DNA of 5,491 nucleotides from a bacterium (GTDB lineage: Bacteria; Chloroflexota; Dormibacteria; Aeolococcales; Bog-877): the NCBI GenBank assembly GCA_021798435.1, contig JAJZGN010000135.1:1-5491 (forward strand), given 5' to 3'. The notes under the pieces are model-generated. The model was given only the letters and a program-made list of their open reading frames with translations. It was not told where the DNA came from and searched no databases. Of the stretch, positions 1 to 5,099 are shown one piece after another (the stretch's first letter is position 1; each line of letters opens with the position of its first letter). Made by a program: the position numbers and the translations under genes.

Positions 1-474
1 AAGGCAGCCGGCGAGTGCGACCCGCTGCCGCTCCCCCCCTGAGAGCTCTGACAGCTGCCGCCGCCGGAGGTGGGCCACCCCCATCGCCTCCATGGCGGTC
101 TCCACGCGGCGGACCATCGCCTCCCGGGTGATGCCCAGGCCGGCGGGGCCGAACGCCACCTCCTGGGCCACCACCGGCATGACCAGCTGCTGCTCCGGCT
201 CCTGGAACAGCAATGCCACCCGCCGCGAGAGGTCCCGGGGGCGCGCCTCCCGCAGCGAGCCGCCCAGGATGGACGCCTCGCCGCTGACCCGGCCGCCGTA
301 GAAGTGGGGCACCAGCCCGTTGAGGGCACGGAGCAGGGTGCTCTTTCCGCTCCCGGAGGAGCCGGTCACAAGGCTCACGCCGGGCAGAATCTCCAGACTG
401 ACCGGACCCAGCGCCCACCCTCGGCTGTCCGGGTAGGCGTAGGCGAAGTGCTGGAACTGGGCCAGGGGGGTCAT
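1..474 (-). CDS. ecfA: ECF transporter ATP-binding subunit (partial, N-terminal 158 residues)
   Basis: This is the ATPase that powers an energy-coupling factor (ECF) vitamin importer at the cytoplasmic face of the membrane. The reading frame is open from the ATG at 474 to the window edge, so only the N-terminal half is present. Visible in order: an aromatic A-loop region near residues 10-14, Walker A GSSGSGKST at 38-46, a Q-loop FQEPEQQ at 90-96 followed by EVAFG at 105-109 (an arrangement typical of EcfA/CbiO ATPases), and the ABC signature LSGGERQR at 144-151. Walker B and the H-loop lie beyond position 1. The start codon overlaps the stop of the upstream T-component gene (ATGA, 474-471), implying translational coupling. 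Family assignment is firm. The cargo (cobalamin) is inferred from the riboswitch and lipoprotein upstream. Whether a second ATPase is fused or follows cannot be seen. Confidence 0.93.
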   Translation of the reverse strand, partial: MTPLAQFQHFAYAYPDSRGWALGPVSLEILPGVSLVTGSSGSGKSTLLRALNGLVPHFYGGRVSGEASILGGSLREARPRDLSRRVALLFQEPEQQLVMPVVAQEVAFGPAGLGITREAMVRRVETAMEAMGVAHLRRRQLSELSGGERQRVALAGCL

Positions 475-1286
475 CGGAACGCGGCGGGCACCAGCAGCGC
501 CGCCGCCGCCAGGGTGGGGAGCAGGGCGAGGGAGGGCGGCTGGAGGGTGGGATAAGGCTGCCAACCCCCCAGGGTTCCGGTGATCAGAGAGACGGCCGCC
601 AGACCGATGGAGACGGCCGCGGCGGCCAGGGTCACCCGGTCACCGAGAGAGGTGGCCAGCGGTGCCACCCGGGTCCTGGGGCCGGTGCCCAGCCCGCGCG
701 CCTCCATCGCCTCCGCCAGGAGGACTGAGCCCTCCATGGCGGTGAGTAGGGCCGGGACCGCCACCGCCCGCCAGGAGCGGGGCCCGCGGGGCCGCCATCC
801 CCGCATCGCCTGCGCCTCCCGAACCTGGGCGAAGGCGCCGCTCAGGCGCGGGAGCAGGGTGACGGAGGCGCTGAGGGCGGCGCTGGTGCGGCGCAGCTGG
901 GGCGGGAGGGCGTCCAGCAGCTCCTGCCCCTCAACCCCGTGGCTGAGCACCGCCGCGGCCAGCAGCGCCGCCAGGAGCCCCACCGCGATGTCGGCCCCGT
1001 ACACCAGCCCCTCCAGGGTCAGGGGGCCGCCCACCGCCGGGAGTAGCGGCGGGAGGGAGATCAGGACCGTAGCGCCGGTGTGGCTCAGGACGAAGTTGAG
1101 CAAAATCGCCGTGCCGCCGGCCACCAGGAGCCAGTAGGGGCGGCGCCGGCGCGCACCGCTCCTCCGCCGCGCCAGGTAGACGGCGGCCACCGCTCCCAGG
1201 ACCATGAGCCGGTACAGGGGATCCTCCGTTCCCAGAGAGAGGAGCAGGACCGCCGCCACCCAGGCGAGGAGAGAGCGGGCGCGCAT
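471..1286 (-). CDS. ecfT: ECF transporter transmembrane T component
   Basis: A 271-residue integral membrane protein of the EcfT/CbiQ family. It is the scaffold that joins the ATPases to the substrate-binding S component. Hydrophobic segments lie at about residues 5-18, 26-39, 52-68, 98-115, 174-190, 216-236 and 252-268. Between them is a long cytoplasmic stretch with the two family motifs that dock into the ATPases: EAQAMRGWR (A-M-R-G at 160-163) and AEAMEARGLG (A-R-G at 196-198). Length and motif order fit the family. The ATG at 1286 is preceded by a GAGG that overlaps the stop of the lipoprotein gene; the gap between the genes is 6 bp. Its own TGA overlaps the ATG of the ATPase. Arg-rich loop 40-49 fits a positive-inside cytoplasmic loop. 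It is presumably controlled by the cobalamin riboswitch at the head of the operon. No S component is fused to it. Confidence 0.93.
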   Translation of the reverse strand: MRARSLLAWVAAVLLLSLGTEDPLYRLMVLGAVAAVYLARRRSGARRRRPYWLLVAGGTAILLNFVLSHTGATVLISLPPLLPAVGGPLTLEGLVYGADIAVGLLAALLAAAVLSHGVEGQELLDALPPQLRRTSAALSASVTLLPRLSGAFAQVREAQAMRGWRPRGPRSWRAVAVPALLTAMEGSVLLAEAMEARGLGTGPRTRVAPLATSLGDRVTLAAAAVSIGLAAVSLITGTLGGWQPYPTLQPPSLALLPTLAAAALLVPAAFR

Positions 1287-1292
1287 TTCGCC

Positions 1293-1769
1293 TCAGCCGG
1301 CGAGCGGCGGCCGAGGTGGGGGTGGGGGGGAGCCGGCACCGAAGTGCCAGCCGATCGCCTGCCCGGCTTTGAAACTGAGGTCCGAGATTCCCTTGCTGGC
1401 GGCCCTCCAGGGCCCCTTCCCGGTCCAGGTGTAGAGCGCCCAGTAGGGCTGGCCCGAGGCGAAGCAGGAGGTGTAGGCGACGGGCACCTCAGCGATCTGG
1501 CAGACGGCGTCGCCGAAGCTGAAGTGCTGGAGGGCGAACTCGATTCCGCTCCGGCGCATCAGTGCCTCGCCGCTGAGGCTTCCCCCGGGGAGCTGAACGC
1601 AGCTGTCCACCACCTTGCCGGTCTGGAGCTCCACCACCACGTCGGCCTGCCCGCTGGGGCCGCAGGCGGTGTGGTTGGGGCCAGTCCGGGCGCTGGCTCC
1701 ACATCCCGCCACCAGGATTCCCAGAAACACCGGGACCAGAGTCGCGCTGGCCCAACGAGACGAGAGCAT
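1293..1769 (-). CDS. DUF4430 / transcobalamin-like lipoprotein of the B12 uptake operon
   Basis: Predicted 158-residue lipoprotein held on the outer face of the membrane. A hydrophobic signal segment (about residues 9-22) ends in the lipobox V-A-G-C with lipidated Cys23. The mature part has four more cysteines (36, 57, 90, 102), which could form two disulfides. It ends in a pattern typical of DUF4430, the domain related to the C-terminal beta domain of animal transcobalamin: CQIAEVP, then PYWALYTW (108-115), then SFKAGQAIGWHFG (132-144). A proline-rich tail follows (148-155). The ATG at 1769 was chosen because the signal peptide begins there and GGAGG at 1782-1778 stands 8 nt upstream. An in-frame extension to 2000 would run through the riboswitch and is rejected. 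As first gene after a cobalamin riboswitch and before ecfT, it probably helps capture cobalamin for the transporter; that role is inference. Confidence 0.85.
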   Translation of the reverse strand: MLSSRWASATLVPVFLGILVAGCGASARTGPNHTACGPSGQADVVVELQTGKVVDSCVQLPGGSLSGEALMRRSGIEFALQHFSFGDAVCQIAEVPVAYTSCFASGQPYWALYTWTGKGPWRAASKGISDLSFKAGQAIGWHFGAGSPPPPPRPPLAG

Positions 1770-1782
1770 CGCCTCTTCCTCC

Positions 1783-1872
1783 CGACGGCAAGGTGAAGAC
1801 CCCAACGCGAGAGCTGGGCCTGCCGTCGAGGGCCGTCCTTCCCGTGGCGCGCGGGGGTACGCATCACCCCCG
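1783..1872 (-). promoter_or_regulatory. Riboswitch expression platform with alternative hairpins next to the RBS
   Basis: Between the aptamer and the lipoprotein start are several exact inverted repeats. A 7-bp stem (CGGGGGT / ACCCCCG, 1872-1866 with 1858-1852, 7-nt loop) follows the B12 box directly. A second, 8-bp stem pairs CGACGGCA (1828-1821) with TGCCGTCG (1790-1783). Its 3' arm ends on the first G of the Shine-Dalgarno run GGGAGGAAG (1783-1775). A further copy of GACGGC at 1837-1832 could pair with the same arm, giving two mutually exclusive folds. No U-tract follows either stem, so control of translation initiation is more likely than intrinsic termination. The pairings are seen in the sequence; the switching mechanism is inferred. 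Confidence 0.55.
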
Positions 1873-1873
1873 G

Positions 1874-2042
1874 GGCCGGTCTCCTGGCTTGCGGATCGGC
1901 GTCCTGGGTCCGCCTTCCCGGGGATCACCCGGTGGCCGCTGGACCTCGACTCCCCGCTCACAGTTGCGCGACAGCTCCGGACTTGGGACGGATCCCGCAC
2001 CGGATTCCCATTCGCCTCGGGGGCTATTCGGTTGTCCCGGCC
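1874..2042 (-). promoter_or_regulatory. Adenosylcobalamin (B12) riboswitch aptamer
   Basis: Read on the minus strand, the leader of the lipoprotein-ecfT-ecfA operon carries the conserved core of the cobalamin riboswitch in the right order. There is ATGGGAATCCGGTG near 2013-1996, a GAGCTGTCGCGCAACTGTGA segment near 1977-1958, GCCACCGGG then CGGGAAGGC (about 1936-1912, matching the GCCACTG...GGGAAGGC element), and the B12 box AAGCCAGGAGACCGGCC at 1890-1874. The ends close as a 6-bp outer stem, GGCCGG (2042-2037) with CCGGCC (1879-1874). Binding of adenosylcobalamin is expected to repress the genes downstream, which fits a B12 importer. The assignment rests on motif matches by eye, not on a covariance-model score, and the exact 5' end is uncertain. 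Confidence 0.93.
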
Positions 2043-2083
2043 ATGATAAGGCGCCGCTGTGGCGGGCCGTCCGGGTGCCGGCC

Positions 2084-2482
2084 TCAGCCTTCCACGTCGA
2101 GGTCGGTGGCCTGGGCGGCGTGCACCCGGAAGAGGAGCTTGTGCATCTGCCGGGTCAGCTGGAGCCGCTCCTCCTCGAGCCGGTGGCGGCGCCGCCCCTG
2201 GTGAATGAGGTTGAGTGTGCCCCCGGCGGCGATGCAGGCCCCGACGTCACTGGTGACGTTGGTGTAGTTGCCGCCGATCAGCTCCGCCTTGGCGCTCACC
2301 GCCAGCCCCAGGAGCGGGAGCACCACCAGGTAGATCCCCAGGCCGAGGAGGAATATCACGTGGGCCTTGCTGGAGAGGATCCGCGGGACATAGCCCAGGA
2401 TGTGGTCGAACCGGGACTCCGGAGTCGCGAGGCTCGCCAGGGAGTCGAACTGGCTGTCGGTGCCGACCTGGTCTTCGGGCAC
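2084..2482 (-). CDS. Small membrane protein of unknown function
   Basis: I do not recognise the family. The predicted 132-residue product has a polar N-terminal part (1-39) and one strong hydrophobic segment (about 40-63, rich in Leu, Val and Gly). A small-residue-rich stretch follows (69-95, with NYTNVTSDVGACIAAGGTLN) that might be a second, weaker membrane span. A basic cluster RRRHR (97-101) leads into a Glu/Arg/Leu-rich segment (102-124) that could be a short amphipathic or coiled-coil helix. With two spans both ends would lie on the same side. The GTG start at 2482 is favoured by GGAGGAG about 8 nt upstream. It follows the phosphofructokinase gene on the same strand after 99 bp, so cotranscription is possible, and ends about 40 bp before the riboswitch. 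Coding is supported by the start signal, the hydrophobic profile and the fit between neighbours; function is open. Confidence 0.75.
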   Translation of the reverse strand: MPEDQVGTDSQFDSLASLATPESRFDHILGYVPRILSSKAHVIFLLGLGIYLVVLPLLGLAVSAKAELIGGNYTNVTSDVGACIAAGGTLNLIHQGRRRHRLEEERLQLTRQMHKLLFRVHAAQATDLDVEG

Positions 2483-2581
2483 GGAGGTCTCCTCCGCGGC
2501 GTGGCCCCCCGGCGGAGGGCACCGTCAACCGCCGCTCAGGTCCGCAATCCTAAGTCGGCGGGACCCGGGAGCGGCCGCATG

Positions 2582-3616
2582 TCAGTAGAAGACCTTGGCC
2601 AGCTCGTAGAGGTCCTCGGGGACTCGGCGCTGGCTCTCGACCACGGCGGCGATCTCCGCCACGGCCACGGCGTCCCCTCGCTTCACCGGAATCTTGCCGA
2701 AGGCGCCCTGGACCGCCAGGTCGTAGGCCGCGGCGCCGACCCGGGTCGCCCAGATCCGGTCGTACGCGGTGGGGGCCCCGCCCCTCTGGGTGTACCCGAG
2801 GACCGTCACCCGGGCCTCGAACCCCGTGGCCCCCTCCAACGCCTCCGCCAGCTGGGCGCCGATCCCGCGCCGGCTGAGGAGAGCGTGGCCGAACTGGTCT
2901 CGCGCCTCCGGGGCGGCCTCGAAGTCGGCCAGCCCGCCCACGGTGGCTCCCTCCGCCACCACCACGATGGAGAAGTCCCGTCCTCGGGTCCGTCGGCCCC
3001 GCAGGTGGTGGGCGATCTCTGCGAGCTCGACCGGGAACTCGGGGATGATGATCATGTCGGCCCCACCCGCCAGTCCGCCCATCACCGCGACCCAGCCCGT
3101 GTCGCGGCCCATGACCTCGACCACCATCACCCGGTGGTGGGCGGCCGCGGTGGTGTGGAGGCGGTCGAGCGCCTCGGTCACAATGGCCACCGCGCTGTCG
3201 AACCCGATGCAGTACTCGGTCACCTGGAGGTCGTTGTCCATGGTCTTGGGCACGCCGACCACCGGGAGCCCCTGAGCGGCGAGCGCTCCCGCCACCGACA
3301 GGGTGTCGTCACCCCCCATGGCCACCAGGGCGTCCAGTTCGAGCTCGCTGATCCGGGAGGCGACCTGGGCGAGACTCCCCTGGCTCTTGAGGGGATTGAC
3401 CCGGGAGGTGCCCAGCATGGTGCCCCCGACGGCCAGGATCCCGGAGACCTCGTGAGGGTCGACAAGGCGCGTCTGATGAGGTTCCACCAGCCCCGCCCAC
3501 CCGTTGCGCACCCCGACCACCTCGGCGCGGTCCGCCTGGGCCCTGCGCACCACGGCGCGGATGGCCGCGTTGAGCCCCGGAGCATCGCCGCCACCGGTCA
3601 GGATTCCGAGCCGCAT
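2582..3616 (-). CDS. pfp: 6-phosphofructokinase, group III, probably pyrophosphate-dependent
   Basis: Cytoplasmic glycolytic enzyme that phosphorylates fructose 6-phosphate to fructose 1,6-bisphosphate. From the ATG at 3616 it has 344 residues. The start MRLGILTGGGDAPGLN (GGGDAPG at 8-14) is the phosphate-donor loop. MGGDDTL (100-106) and PKTMDND (123-129, catalytic D127) carry the donor and catalytic residues. MGRDTGW lies at 169-175, PE at 193-194, AEGA at 222-225, and QRGGAPTAYDR at 278-288 completes the sugar-phosphate site. In ATP enzymes position 104 is Gly and 124 is usually Gly; here they are Asp104 and Lys124, the pair associated with pyrophosphate as donor (as in Amycolatopsis methanolica). 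A PPi enzyme would work reversibly and lacks classic allosteric control; this is inference from two residues. The ATG is preferred over the in-frame GTG at 3631 because GAGG stands just before it and because numbering then matches E. coli PfkA through this region. Confidence 0.96.
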   Translation of the reverse strand: MRLGILTGGGDAPGLNAAIRAVVRRAQADRAEVVGVRNGWAGLVEPHQTRLVDPHEVSGILAVGGTMLGTSRVNPLKSQGSLAQVASRISELELDALVAMGGDDTLSVAGALAAQGLPVVGVPKTMDNDLQVTEYCIGFDSAVAIVTEALDRLHTTAAAHHRVMVVEVMGRDTGWVAVMGGLAGGADMIIIPEFPVELAEIAHHLRGRRTRGRDFSIVVVAEGATVGGLADFEAAPEARDQFGHALLSRRGIGAQLAEALEGATGFEARVTVLGYTQRGGAPTAYDRIWATRVGAAAYDLAVQGAFGKIPVKRGDAVAVAEIAAVVESQRRVPEDLYELAKVFY

Positions 3617-3792
3617 AACCTCACTCCCCACGCGCCCAACTTCCTTCCAGGGCAGGATACCGCCGGCCCGGCGAGAGACCCTTCCGCTAGGTGATTACCC
3701 GCAGGAGAGGCCGCGGGAATCGCCCTGGGATCCGCCGGCCCCCGGGGCCAACATGGATCACAGCCATCCGAGCAGAGAAGTTAGGAGCAGTG
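3617..3792. other. Divergent intergenic region between pfp and the cupredoxin gene
   Basis: These 176 bp separate two divergently transcribed genes, so they should hold both promoters. I could not identify convincing -35/-10 pairs for either direction. Two short GC-rich palindromes are present: CGCCG-GCC-CGGCG at 3661-3673 and GGCCCC-C-GGGGCC at 3737-3749. Either could be an operator or simply a by-product of base composition. The right end carries the AGGAG (3783-3787) that serves the plus-strand gene; the left end carries the GAGG of pfp. Confidence 0.5.
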
Positions 3793-4458
3793 ATGAAGGC
3801 GAAAGTGGACCGGCGGGAGGCGGCGGAACCGGGGATGTGGGTCCTTGGGACCCTTATGGTGGCGGCGCTGGCGGCGGCCGCAGTCCTGATCGGGGGCTTC
3901 GCGACCGGCTTTGGCGGCCACCTCAAGGTCACCCAGACGGCGGTCCCGGTCAGCAGCACCTCGGGCACCACATCGGCGACTCTGAACCTCACGATCGTGA
4001 CCGGGGAGATGATGGGGCAGGGTGCCCAGGGCCCCGCCTACGTGCCGTCTGACTTCACCGTGCCGGCCCACTCCACGGTCAAGGTGACGGTCACCGACTT
4101 CGACAACGCCACTCCCCTCACGGGGGCCCTCACCAAGTACGCCAAGGTGACCGGGACCGTGGGCGGCGTGATGACCGTCCAGGGGATCAACCCGGTGGCC
4201 CCCAACACCACCGTGGGCGCCCCCAGGACCATGAGCCGTCTAGCTCCCGGCCTGGTCGGCCACACCCTCACCATTCCCCGTCTCGGGATCAACGTGCCCA
4301 TGGCCGGCCAGTCGCAGATCACCTTCTACATCAAGACCGGCAAGCCCGGCGTTTACCAGTGGCAGTGCATGGACCCCTGCGGCTCCGGCGACAGCGGACT
4401 GGGCGCCCCCATGGGGGAGGAGGGGTACATGGCCGGAACCATGACGGTGGCCGGCTGA
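3793..4458 (+). CDS. Membrane-anchored cupredoxin-like protein with CuA-like CxDxC motif
   Basis: Predicted 221-residue protein. A single hydrophobic segment (about residues 15-37) anchors it, and the rest should lie outside the membrane as a beta-rich domain. The domain has features of cupredoxins: a beta-strand region VPSDFTVPAHSTVKVTVTDFDN, then GHTLTIPRLGINVP (H157), and a C-terminal loop QWQCMDPCG (C192, C196) followed by GAPMGEEGYMAGTMTV (M207, M213). C-x-D-x-C-G resembles the C-x-E-x-C-G of the CuA centre of cytochrome oxidase subunit II. The histidine expected a few residues after the second cysteine is absent, with S-G-D-S-G in its place. Copper binding is therefore plausible but not assured. 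The ATG at 3793 is chosen because AGGAG sits 5 nt upstream and the signal anchor follows; an in-frame extension to 3691 has an Arg-rich, GC-driven sequence and is rejected. No other oxidase genes are nearby. Confidence 0.75.
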   Translation: MKAKVDRREAAEPGMWVLGTLMVAALAAAAVLIGGFATGFGGHLKVTQTAVPVSSTSGTTSATLNLTIVTGEMMGQGAQGPAYVPSDFTVPAHSTVKVTVTDFDNATPLTGALTKYAKVTGTVGGVMTVQGINPVAPNTTVGAPRTMSRLAPGLVGHTLTIPRLGINVPMAGQSQITFYIKTGKPGVYQWQCMDPCGSGDSGLGAPMGEEGYMAGTMTVAG

Positions 4459-4461
4459 GGA

Positions 4462-4477
4462 CGTCCCGAGGGGGACG
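4462..4477 (+). repeat. Short hairpin just after the cupredoxin gene
   Basis: CGTCCC (4462-4467) and GGGACG (4472-4477) form a perfect 6-bp stem with a GAGG loop, starting 4 nt past the stop codon. No T-run follows. It may protect the 3' end of the transcript or act together with the larger hairpin downstream. Confidence 0.4.
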
Positions 4478-4523
4478 GGTGTGGGAGCCCCGAGGAGGGG
4501 GGTGAAATCGCCCTTCGCGACCG

Positions 4524-4560
4524 GACCGGGAGCAGGCCCCGACAGGGGCCCCTCCCGGTC
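4524..4560 (+). terminator. Strong GC-rich hairpin, likely transcription terminator
   Basis: A 9-bp perfect outer stem GACCGGGAG / CTCCCGGTC (4524-4532 with 4552-4560) encloses a 6-bp inner stem GGCCCC / GGGGCC (4535-4540 with 4545-4550) around a GACA tetraloop; a 2-nt/1-nt internal bulge separates them. It lies between the cupredoxin gene and the OsmC-family gene, where a terminator would be expected. There is no T-tract on either side, as is common for terminators in very high-GC bacteria, so the function is inferred from stability and position. Confidence 0.5.
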
Positions 4561-4586
4561 ACTGGCATCACCGGAGGTGCGCGGAG

Positions 4587-5008
4587 TTGACCCCTGCCGC
4601 GCCGCGCAGCTATCTCGCCGGGGCCCACATCTCCTCGGGCGGCTCAGCTCAGGTGAGGATGGAAGCGGCGGGCCTGGACTTCGACGGGTCCGCACTCGGC
4701 GATCCCCCGCTACCGGGGGCGGCGGACCTGATGGCCGCGGCGCTGGCCGCCTGCCTGTCCAAGAACCTGGAACGCATCTCCAGGGTCCTCAGCTTCCCCT
4801 ACCAGCGGGGCCGGGTCACTGTAGGGCTGGAACGGGAGGACGTGCCCGCCGAACCGTTCGCGCGGCCTACCTGGTGGAGGTGACGACGCCGGAGCCGGAC
4901 GATCGGCCCCAGTAGCTCCCCCGCGAGCTCCGAAAGGACGGCATCATCACCCACCCCCTGGCCGCCGGCTGTGAGCTCTCCGGCGAGCTGGGCGGACGGC
5001 TGCGGGGG
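4587..5008 (+). pseudogene. OsmC-family peroxidase-like gene, broken by frameshift and TAG stop
   Basis: OsmC/Ohr-family proteins are thiol peroxidases that use two cysteines against organic hydroperoxides. The frame starts at a TTG (4587) with GGAGG 9 nt upstream. It encodes an OsmC-like N-terminal part: PLPGAADLMAAALAACLSKN with the first catalytic-type Cys at residue 56, then RGRVTVGLERED. At about 4861-4866 the homology leaves this frame, which stops at 4883, and resumes in the +2 frame as AYLVEVTTPEPDDRPQ. One missing G in the GCGCGGCC run would explain the jump. That frame then hits a TAG at 4913-4915 and resumes once more as LPRELRKDGIITHPLAAGCELSGEL, with the second Cys at 4970-4972. 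No stop closes the gene where the family normally ends, so the 3' limit is approximate. Either a decaying gene or sequencing errors; three defects favour decay. A tool may call only 4587-4883 as a short gene. Confidence 0.8.
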
Positions 5009-5099
5009 TGGGTGGGGACAGACTCGAGACCTTCGGCCCCCGCGAACCCCCGGGATCCGCCCCTCGTAACTGGGGCAGGTCGGCCAGCGTTCCTGGGGC

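Noticed and set aside
471..1286. CbiQ-type cobalt transporter instead of a vitamin ECF system.
   Set aside because: Not excluded by the T protein alone, but no CbiM or CbiN is visible and the operon is headed by a transcobalamin-like lipoprotein. Cobalt systems can also be under B12 riboswitches, so cobalt remains a minor alternative.
580..1796. Long plus-strand open frames across the ecfT and lipoprotein genes.
   Set aside because: They are antisense to genes with clear motifs, have Arg/Ala/Pro-rich low-complexity products and no convincing start signals.
1770..2000. N-terminal extension of the lipoprotein to an in-frame start at 2000.
   Set aside because: It would translate the riboswitch aptamer and expression platform and would bury the signal peptide inside the protein. 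The ATG at 1769 has a good ribosome binding site.
2043..2048. TATCAT on the minus strand as a -10 box for the B12 operon.
   Set aside because: It matches 5 of 6 consensus bases, but no -35 element stands at the right distance. Transcription from it would begin near 2036, inside the aptamer's outer stem, so the true promoter is probably elsewhere upstream.
1793..3694. A 633-codon open frame on the plus strand running antisense to the riboswitch, the small membrane protein and the phosphofructokinase.
   Set aside because: It is the mirror of well-supported minus-strand genes. Its product is rich in Gly, Pro, Arg, His and Asp without any domain, as expected for antisense frames in high-GC DNA.
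3691..3792. N-terminal extension of the cupredoxin-like protein to 3691.
   Set aside because: The added residues are Arg/Pro/Gly-rich without a signal, while the ATG at 3793 has AGGAG at the right distance and starts just before the membrane anchor.
4861..4915. Programmed frameshift and stop-codon readthrough in the OsmC-family gene.
   Set aside because: There is no slippery heptamer or obvious downstream stimulatory structure at the shift point. Simple mutation or sequencing error explains both defects.
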